Positions 1 through 6,700 of a DNA stretch of 10,037 nucleotides are shown here, one piece after another. The notes below the pieces were generated by a model. That model was not told where the DNA came from, searched no databases, and saw only the letters and a program-made list of their open reading frames with translations. The DNA comes from Candidatus Segatella intestinihominis (GTDB taxonomy: Bacteria; Bacteroidota; Bacteroidia; Bacteroidales; Bacteroidaceae), in contig URLG01000091.1 of the NCBI GenBank assembly GCA_900548535.1, positions 1 through 10,037 on the forward strand. The letters run 5' to 3'. The position numbers and the translations under genes are program-made. Each line of letters opens with the position of its first letter. Within the stretch, counting starts at the first letter, position 1.

Positions 1-52
1 TTCTCTCCTTGCTTCCATTTACATAGAAGACTGTCTTGAAAGTGCATCTCAT
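1..52 (-). CDS. Partial N-terminus of a probable tyrosine recombinase (integrase), continues off the left edge
   Basis: Reading leftward from an ATG at 52-50, the frame is open to the window edge and gives 17 residues, MRCTFKTVFYVNGSKER. From memory of the family, this matches the usual opening of Bacteroidales site-specific integrases (M-R-S-T-F-K-x-x-F-Y-...), which starts the arm-type DNA-binding domain; the SAM-like core-binding and catalytic R/H/R/Y domains would lie outside the window. The start is supported by a consensus minus-strand promoter 24-54 bases upstream and a modest purine-rich stretch (AGTAAGG) just before the ATG. It is divergent from the fimbrillin-like lipoprotein gene. 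Such recombinases in Bacteroidales either mobilise elements or invert promoters of surface-protein genes; which applies here cannot be seen. With only 17 residues, the family call is tentative. Confidence 0.55.
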   Translation of the reverse strand, partial: MRCTFKTVFYVNGSKER

Positions 53-75
53 AATCCTTACTTTTTTGTTCGGTG

Positions 76-106
76 CAAAATTAAACTATGAGAGCTGCAT
101 GGCAAA
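76..106 (-). promoter_or_regulatory. Bacteroidota-type promoter for the left-edge integrase-like gene
   Basis: On the minus strand there is a -33 TTTG (plus positions 103-106), a 19-base spacer, and a -7 TAATTTTG (plus positions 76-83). Every fixed position of the TTTG/TAnnTTTG consensus is matched. The expected transcript start near position 70 leaves a leader of about 18 bases before the ATG at 52-50. This is the best promoter match in the left part of the window. Confidence 0.7.
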
Positions 107-339
107 ACCAAAACTTACGCAGAATGGGGAAATATGAACCGCCACCGTTAAAAATGCTTATTAGGGCGTTTCTGAGAGGTAATGATTTGAAAGCGTTTCT
201 ACTTCTCTAATCTGCTTTTTTCTCATATCCTTGTCACTGCCAACTAAAGCCAATGACTGCCACAACCACTTGAAACTCAATATAAAAGCATCATTCTGCT
301 ATCTCTTGCTTTTTTAGGCGTTCTTTTTAGAAAAAAAAT
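107..339. other. Divergent intergenic region between the integrase-like gene and the lipoprotein gene
   Basis: This spacer has no credible gene. It contains short direct repeats: GCGTTTCT at 166-173 and 193-200, ACTGCCA at 236-242 and 256-262, and TGCTTTTTT at 213-221 and 307-315. No convincing plus-strand promoter for the lipoprotein gene is visible. The best candidate is a TTTG at 186-189 followed 18 bases later by TAATCTGC (208-215), a poor -7. A second poor candidate is TATCCTTG (226-233), which lacks a matching -33. No long inverted repeats that would mark an invertible promoter were found by eye. Confidence 0.5.
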
Positions 340-1563
340 ATGAAAAAGGTAATATTTCTCGCAGCAGCAGTATTTTGCCTCGCTGCCTGTAGCACTGAGG
401 ATGATATGACAACTCAGTATAATGACAATATAGTACGTATAGGTTCTGCAACAGTGGCAGGGACTGTCCAGTCACGTGTTAACTCCATCGACAATGGAGA
501 TTCTTTCGAAGATGGTGACGAGATTCCCTTGGTTAATGAAAGTCGCGATGACTTAAATGAGGATGTCTATGCCTATAATCAGTTGGCATGGACAGCCAAA
601 GGAGATGGAGAGTATTGGAAAATTGGTGGAGAGAACATTTTCAAGGCTCAATATCCTGCCAATCGTAACTTTTGGGATATTATGGATCAGAGCACAATAG
701 AAAAGTTGAGCTTGGCGGATTGGATGGAAGCATCTGTGTCGGCGAAAAAAGGAAATGACATCTCACTTTCTTTCTCTCATCAGCGTGCAAAGGTTATCAT
801 TAACTGTGATTTTTCTGGATATGTAGGAAAAACTGTTACAATGACAGAGCCTAAAATATGGAATAATTTCAGAATCACTCCATATTGCTCAAATAATCAG
901 CTGATTGCTATTCTCAATCCAAAGCCAGAATGCGTTTATTCTGACGACGATAAATTCATTGAGCTGAAAGTAAATGGCATAACATATACGGTCTATGCAA
1001 ATGATTTTTTAAAGAATACAGGATTGGAAGAAGGAAAGGTTTATACTTTTAACTTGACTATCACTAATAAGGAAATGACCATCAGCACAGTTGATGTGAA
1101 AGATTGGACGGGAAATGCTTTGGAAGAGGTTCTGGCTATAGCAGCAATAGTCGATGCTTCTAACCATTCCATTAGTACTTATGAGCAAAACCAGTTGAAT
1201 GCCGACTTTGTAAAAAAGGCTTTTGGGGAAGAAACTGAGCTTTCAATCGTTGGTCCAATGGGTGATACAGACTTTTCTGTACTTAAGAAGTATCTCCAGA
1301 GTCTTGACGAAAGTTCACGTATTAGTTTGGATTTATCTGATGCTAGCGTAACGGAGATTCCCCAAGAAGCTTTTAAGAATGTTAATACAATAAAGACTAT
1401 AAAACTGCCAAAAACTGTAAGAATAATAAAGCGAGCTGCATTCTATGGCTGTACGAATCTGAATGTGCTAAATCTCTCTGAGCTGAATAGTCTTGTGGAA
1501 ATTGGCGAGTCTGTTTTTTCAAATATAGCTTTGACGGGCGAAGTCATACTGCCAAGGCTCTAA
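340..1563 (+). CDS. Fimbrillin-like surface lipoprotein with a short, abruptly ending BspA-type LRR tail
   Basis: A 407-residue predicted lipoprotein. The N-terminus is a lipoprotein signal peptide (MKK, a hydrophobic run, then lipobox L-A-A-C with acceptor Cys17), so the mature protein should be anchored in the outer membrane or exported to the surface. Residues about 20-260 look fimbrillin-like (Mfa-like): a SFSHQRAKVIINCDF segment near 145-158, then G-K-V-Y-T-F-N-L-T and the closing V-x-V-K-D-W-T near 232-257. Residues about 300-405 resemble BspA-type LRRs, with L-D-L-S-D-A-S, I-P-x-x-A-F, L-P-K-T-V and A-F-Y-G-C-T-N-L. The chain ends G-E-V-I-L-P-R-L, in mid-repeat, and neither other frame continues the repeat. 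It is AT-rich compared with the downstream operon, fitting an accessory gene. A role in adhesion is inferred. The A-rich leader before ATG is typical of the phylum. Confidence 0.75.
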   Translation: MKKVIFLAAAVFCLAACSTEDDMTTQYNDNIVRIGSATVAGTVQSRVNSIDNGDSFEDGDEIPLVNESRDDLNEDVYAYNQLAWTAKGDGEYWKIGGENIFKAQYPANRNFWDIMDQSTIEKLSLADWMEASVSAKKGNDISLSFSHQRAKVIINCDFSGYVGKTVTMTEPKIWNNFRITPYCSNNQLIAILNPKPECVYSDDDKFIELKVNGITYTVYANDFLKNTGLEEGKVYTFNLTITNKEMTISTVDVKDWTGNALEEVLAIAAIVDASNHSISTYEQNQLNADFVKKAFGEETELSIVGPMGDTDFSVLKKYLQSLDESSRISLDLSDASVTEIPQEAFKNVNTIKTIKLPKTVRIIKRAAFYGCTNLNVLNLSELNSLVEIGESVFSNIALTGEVILPRL

Positions 1564-1660
1564 GGTGAGCTCTGCTTCAACATATCAGTTGCAATATAAA
1601 TATTGTTGTCATGTCTATCAGTTTTAATGTTTACTCATCTAGAATGAGACTATTCGGATG

Positions 1661-1668
1661 CAAAAGTA
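1661..1668 (-). promoter_or_regulatory. Minus-strand -7-like element (TACTTTTG) facing the lipoprotein gene
   Basis: The minus strand reads TACTTTTG followed by CA, an exact TAnnTTTG. The nearest upstream TTTG on that strand lies at plus 1692-1695, giving a 23-base spacer, longer than the usual 19-20. A transcript from here would run antisense into the 3' end of the lipoprotein gene, where only very short frames occur on this strand. It may be a remnant, an antisense promoter, or chance in AT-rich DNA. Confidence 0.3.
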
Positions 1669-1746
1669 CAAATAATATTCGGAAAACGATACAAAATATC
1701 TTATTTTTAGCATAAAATTACGAATTGTATTATCTTTTGCTGAATA

Positions 1747-1851
1747 TGCTAGCAAAGTGTAAGCAAAAAGGAATTGCTAGCTTTTGATTTGTTATATGCC
1801 GTGTAAATGTAGTACAAAATGTAAGTAAACATTCTTTTATTCTAGCAAAAA
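1747..1851. repeat. Three CTAGC-containing motifs upstream of asnB
   Basis: TGCTAGCAAA lies at 1747-1756. GCTAGC occurs again at 1776-1781, within TTGCTAGCTTTT, which has the opposite orientation of the flanking A/T run. CTAGCAAAAA lies at 1842-1851, ending just before the asnB -7 element. In addition, TTTTGCT (1735-1741) is complementary to AGCAAAA (1762-1768). They could be binding sites for a regulator of the operon; this is inference from position and repetition only. Confidence 0.35.
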
Positions 1852-1863
1852 GTTGTAATTTTG
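1835..1863 (+). promoter_or_regulatory. Putative promoter of the asnB-gltB-gltD operon
   Basis: The -7 element TAATTTTG (1856-1863) matches TAnnTTTG exactly and is followed by CAG, the usual context in this phylum. The -33 is weak: TTTT at 1835-1838 with a 17-base spacer. A start near 1867-1870 leaves a leader of about 50 bases. A weak -33 suits a promoter that needs an activator, but nothing in the sequence proves that. Confidence 0.6.
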
Positions 1864-1870
1864 CAGCCGA

Positions 1871-1887
1871 AACATAACATTATGTTA
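1871..1887. promoter_or_regulatory. Palindrome in the asnB leader, possible operator
   Basis: AACATAA-CA-TTATGTT (1871-1886) is a perfect 7-bp dyad with a 2-base spacer. An overlapping dyad TAACAT-T-ATGTTA spans 1875-1887. It sits at or just after the expected transcription start, where a bound protein could block initiation. It is too short and AT-rich to form a stable RNA hairpin or terminator. Confidence 0.4.
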
Positions 1888-1918
1888 GAAATAACCGTAA
1901 AAGAAAGGAAAAGATATT

Positions 1919-3706
1919 ATGTGTGGAATCGTATCAATCTTCAATATTCAGGAGCAAACGCCTGAATTGCGACAGCAAGCGCTACGTATGAGTCAGAAGA
2001 TTCGCCATCGCGGACCAGACTGGAGCGGAATCTATTGTGGTGGTTCGGCTATCCTCGCACACGAGCGTCTGAGCATCGTTGACCCTGAGAGTGGTCGCCA
2101 ACCTCTGTTCGCACCCGACAAGAAACAGGTGCTTGCCGTAAATGGTGAGATCTATAATCACCAGGATATCCGTGCTCGCTTCGCCGATACCTACCAGTAT
2201 CAGACGGGCAGTGACTGCGAGGTGATTCTCTCGCTCTATCGTGAGATGCGTGAAGATACCGATTTCTCCACCTTAATATATAAAGGAGAAGATGCCGTGC
2301 ATGAGCGCATCTGCCAGATGCTGGAGCAACTGAATGGTATCTTTGCCTTTGCCCTCTATGATGTGGAGCGAGATGAATTCTTGATAGCTCGTGACCCTAT
2401 CGGCGTAATACCGCTTTATATAGGTTACGACAAGGACGGCAAGGTGATGGTTGCCTCAGAGCTGAAAGCGCTCGAAGGTCAGTGCGACCACTATGAGCCA
2501 TTCCTCCCAGGACATTATTATTATAGCAAGACTCCTGGCATGAAGCGTTATTATACTCGCGATTGGTTCGAGTATGCTGCCATGCAGAAGAAATATCAGA
2601 TAGATGACAACAAGAAGGCTACCCAGCAGCTCGCTGATGCAGAGCCACAGGAGAAGGCTGCCGTAGCCGAGATACATGATGCACTGGAAGCATCAGTGAA
2701 GCGCCAGTTGATGAGCGATGTGCCATACGGTGTGCTCCTCAGCGGTGGTCTCGATTCTTCTGTCATCTCTGCCATCGCCGAGAAATATTCCACCACCCGA
2801 GTGGAGAATGGTGGCGAGACCAAGGCTTACTGGCCACGTCTTCACTCCTTCGCCGTAGGCTTGAAGGGAGCACCTGACTTGGCAAAGGCTCGATTGGTGG
2901 CTGAGCACATCGGCACCGTGCATCACGAGATCAACTATACCATTCAGGAGGGTCTGGATGCCATTCGTGATGTCATCTACTTCATTGAGACCTACGATGT
3001 AACCACCGTCCGTGCATCTACCCCAATGTATCTCTTGGCTCGTGTCATCCGAAGCATGGGCATCAAGATGGTTCTCTCTGGCGAGGGTGCCGACGAGGTG
3101 TTTGGTGGTTACCTCTACTTCCACAAGGCTCCAGATGCAAAGGCTTTCCACGAGGAAACCGTCAGAAAGCTGGGCAAACTCTATATGTACGACTGCTTGA
3201 GAGCCAACAAGAGCCTTGCTGCTTGGGGCATCGAAGGTCGTGTTCCTTTCCTCGACAAGGAATTTCTGGACGTAGCGATGGGTATGAACCCTGTATTGAA
3301 GATGTGTCCAGACAAGACCATCGAGAAAAAGGTGGTAAGAGAGGCTTTCGCCGACCTGCTGCCAGAGGAAGTGGCATGGCGACAGAAGGAGCAGTTCTCG
3401 GATGGCGTAGGATATTCTTGGATTGATACCCTGAAGCAAATCACTGCATCAGCCGTGAGCGATGAGCAGATGGCACATGCAGCCGAGCGATTCCCTATCA
3501 ATCCTCCACAGAACAAGGAGGAGTATTATTATCGCTCCATCTTTGCCGAGCATTTCCCAAGCGACAGTGCCGCCCGCAGTGTGCCAAGTGTACCAAGCGT
3601 GGCATGTTCTACAGCTGAGGCACTGGCATGGGATGCCTCCTTCAAGAATCAGAACGATCCAAGCGGAAGAGCCGTGGCAGGCGTTCACGAACAAGCATAT
3701 AAGTAA
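1919..3706 (+). CDS. asnB: Asparagine synthetase B, glutamine-hydrolysing
   Basis: Cytosolic enzyme making asparagine and glutamate from aspartate, glutamine and ATP (AMP and PPi released). The start is fixed by M-C-G-I-V: Cys2 becomes the N-terminal nucleophile of the class II glutaminase domain (about 2-210) once Met is removed. Glutamine-binding motifs are visible at R50-L-S-I-V, N75-G-E-I-Y-N and G97-S-D. The synthetase domain (about 250-540) has the PP-loop S275-G-G-L-D-S-S and L386-S-G-E-G-A-D-E-V-F-G-G-Y. The tail S-V-A-C-S-T...W-D...D-P-S-G-R-A-V resembles that of E. coli AsnB. At 595 residues it is longer than E. coli AsnB (about 554); a hydrophilic stretch near 220-250 and part of 110-135 account for some of this. 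It is first in the operon, 30 bases before gltB. AAAGGAAAAG upstream of ATG is a possible ribosome site. Confidence 0.96.
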   Translation: MCGIVSIFNIQEQTPELRQQALRMSQKIRHRGPDWSGIYCGGSAILAHERLSIVDPESGRQPLFAPDKKQVLAVNGEIYNHQDIRARFADTYQYQTGSDCEVILSLYREMREDTDFSTLIYKGEDAVHERICQMLEQLNGIFAFALYDVERDEFLIARDPIGVIPLYIGYDKDGKVMVASELKALEGQCDHYEPFLPGHYYYSKTPGMKRYYTRDWFEYAAMQKKYQIDDNKKATQQLADAEPQEKAAVAEIHDALEASVKRQLMSDVPYGVLLSGGLDSSVISAIAEKYSTTRVENGGETKAYWPRLHSFAVGLKGAPDLAKARLVAEHIGTVHHEINYTIQEGLDAIRDVIYFIETYDVTTVRASTPMYLLARVIRSMGIKMVLSGEGADEVFGGYLYFHKAPDAKAFHEETVRKLGKLYMYDCLRANKSLAAWGIEGRVPFLDKEFLDVAMGMNPVLKMCPDKTIEKKVVREAFADLLPEEVAWRQKEQFSDGVGYSWIDTLKQITASAVSDEQMAHAAERFPINPPQNKEEYYYRSIFAEHFPSDSAARSVPSVPSVACSTAEALAWDASFKNQNDPSGRAVAGVHEQAYK

Positions 3707-3736
3707 AGAATAAATAACCGATAAAACGAACAAGAA

Positions 3737-6700
3737 ATGGAAAAAGGATTGTACAGTTCAGCCTATGAGCACGATGCGTGTGGTGTAGGTATGGTGGTTA
3801 ACATCCACGGAAACAAGAGTCATGAGCTTGTGGACAATGCCTTGAAGGTACTTGAGAACATGCGCCACCGTGGCGCTGAGGGTGCTGACAACAAGACGGG
3901 TGATGGAGCTGGTATCATGCTCCAGATTCCACACGAGTTTATTCTTCTTCAGGGTATCCCTGTCCCAGAGAAGGGAAAATATGGTACAGGTCTTGTCTTC
4001 TTGCCTAAGGACGAGAAGAAACAGCAGGACATCCTCTCCATCATGATCGAGGAAATCGAACGTGAGGGACTCCAGTTGATGCACCTTCGCAATGTGCCTA
4101 CCAACCCTGACTGTCTCGGTGAGGCAGCCCTCAGTAATGAGCCTGCCATCAAACAGCTTTTCATCACTGGCGTTACTGATGATAAGGTGCCTGTATTCGA
4201 GCGCACCCTCTATCTCATCCGCAAACGCATCGAGAAACGTATCACCGATCCAGATTTCTATATCTGCTCGTTGTCTAATACGAATATTGTATACAAGGGT
4301 ATGTTGAGCAGCCTCCAGTTGCGTCAATATTATCCTGACTTGACCAATAGTTACTTTACCAGCGGTTTGGCTTTGGTTCACTCTCGCTTCTCTACCAATA
4401 CCTTCCCTACATGGAGTTTGGCTCAGCCTTTCCGTCTCCTCTGCCACAATGGTGAGATCAACACCATCCGTGGTAACCGTGGATGGATGAAGGCTCGTGA
4501 GAGCGTGTTGAGCAGTGAGGCTCTGGGCGACATCCGAGAGATTTCTCCTATCGTTCAGCCTAATATGAGTGATTCTGCCAGCCTCGACAATGTATTCGAG
4601 TTCTTCGTGATGAGCGGATTGTCTTTGCCTCATGCCATGGCAGTGATGTTGCCAGAGAGCTTCAATGATAAGAACCCTATCTCTGAAGACCTAAAGGCAT
4701 TCTATGAGTATCACTCTATCTTGATGGAGCCATGGGATGGTCCTGCTGCTTTGCTCTTCAGCGATGGCCGCTTTGCCGGTGGTATGCTCGACCGTAATGG
4801 TCTGCGCCCTGCCCGCTACACCATCACCAAGAACGATATGATGGTAGTGGCATCCGAGGTGGGTGTGATGGACTTCGACCCAACTGAGATTGCTGAGAAG
4901 GGACGCCTCCAGCCTGGTAAGATCCTCTTGATTGATACTCAGGAAGGCAAGATATATTATGATGGTGAGATCAAGGAACGCCTTGCCACCGCTCATCCTT
5001 ACCGCCAGTGGTTGAACACCAACCGTATTGAGTTGGAGAAACTGCGCAGTGGGCGAAAGGTGGAGAATGGCATCGAGAACCTGACTCGCAACGAACTCGA
5101 ATTTGGATTTGGCGAGGAAGACATCGACGGTACCATCATTCCAATGGCTACTAAGGGGCAGGAGCCTACAGCATCTATGGGTAACGATACTCCACTTGCC
5201 GTGCTCAGCGACCAGCCACAGATTTTTTTCAACTACTTCCGTCAGCAGTTTGCACAGGTTACCAACCCTGCCATCGACTCTATCCGTGAGAACCTCGTGA
5301 TGAGTCTTACCGAGTATATCGGTCGTGTCGGCTCAGGCATCCTGAATCCAGACGAGAGCAACTGCAAGATGGTGCGCTTGCCACATCCTATCTTGACCAA
5401 TACCCAGCTCGATATTCTTCAGAATATCCGCTACAAGGGCTTCAACACCGTCAAGCTCCACATGCTTTTCGAGACCGCCAAGGGCGAGGAAGGCCTGCAT
5501 GAGGCACTCGACAACCTCTGCAAGGAGGCAGAGAAGAGTGTGGATGATGGATACAACTATATCATCTTGAGCGACCGTGGTGTGGATGAGACCCATGCTG
5601 CCATCCCATCATTGCTCGCCGTGAGCGCCGTTCACCATTACCTCATTGATGCTGGTAAGCGTGTACAGACTGCCCTCATCGTGGAGAGTGGTGAGATACG
5701 TGAGGTGATGCACGCCGCCCTCTTGTTGGGTTATGGTGCATCAGCCCTCTGCCCTTACTTGACCTACGCTGTACTCGACGACCTCGTAAAGCGTGGCAAG
5801 ATTCAGGAGGATTACCATACAGCTGAGCAGAACTATATCAAGGCAGTGAAGAAAGGCTTGTTCAAGATTATGGCTAAGATGGGTATCTCTACCATCCGTA
5901 GCTATCGTGGTGCCAAGATATTCGAGAGCATCGGATTGTCTGAGAGCCTCTTGAAGAACTACTTCGGTACAGAGGTGAGCACCATCGGCGGTATCGGTTT
6001 GGAGACCATCGCCCGTGATGCCATCCGTCTGCACGACAAGGCATTCGCTGCCAAGAAGCTCGACTTCCTGCCAAGCATGGGACAGTTCCACTATCGTAAG
6101 GATGGTATCAAGCATGCTTGGAACCCTGAGACTATCGCCACCTTGCAGCTCGCTACTCGCAAGGGCGACTATGAACTCTTTAAGAAATATACACATCTCG
6201 TTGACGATAAGCAGGAGCCTATCTTCATCCGTGACTTCTTCGGTTTCCGCAAGAATCCTATCTCTATCGACAAGGTAGAGCCTGTGGAGGAAATCGTAAA
6301 GCACTTCGTTACCGGTGCGATGAGCTTCGGTGCCCTCTCCAAGGAGGCTCATGAGGCAATGGCACTTGCCATGAACGCTCTCGGTGCAAGAAGCAACACT
6401 GGTGAAGGTGGTGAGGACAATGAGCGCTTCCACGCTACCGTGGATGGCATCAGCCTCTCCAGCAAGACCAAGCAGGTGGCTTCTGGTCGATTTGGTGTGA
6501 CAACAGAATATTTGGTCAATGCTGAGGAAATCCAAATCAAGGTGGCACAGGGTGCTAAACCAGGTGAAGGTGGTCAGTTGCCTGGCTTCAAGGTCAATGA
6601 GGTCATCGCCAAGACCCGTCACTCTATCCCTGGCATCAGCTTGATTTCTCCTCCACCTCATCACGACATCTATAGTATCGAGGACTTGGCTCAGCTCATC

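Larger units (their letters stand above)
1564..1918. other. Intergenic region between lipoprotein gene and asnB operon
   Basis: This 355-base AT-rich stretch has no credible gene. In order, it holds a small dyad CAATAT-AA-ATATTG (1592-1605), a 5-bp dyad CTCAT/ATGAG (1634-1648), a minus-strand -7-like element (1661-1668), three CTAGC-containing motifs (1747-1851), the asnB -7 element (1856-1863) and a palindrome in the asnB leader (1871-1887). No strong terminator with a T-tract follows the lipoprotein gene. Confidence 0.6.

Noticed and set aside
1592..1605. Small dyad CAATAT-AA-ATATTG after the lipoprotein gene as a terminator
   Set aside because: The stem is only 6 bp and AT-rich, the 2-base loop is too tight, and no T-tract follows.
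2693..3439. A 248-codon minus-strand frame opposite asnB
   Set aside because: Shadow of asnB, no family resemblance, no promoter or ribosome site of its own.
3758..4633. A 291-codon minus-strand frame opposite the 5' part of gltB
   Set aside because: Shadow frame over the conserved glutaminase domain with no recognisable protein features.
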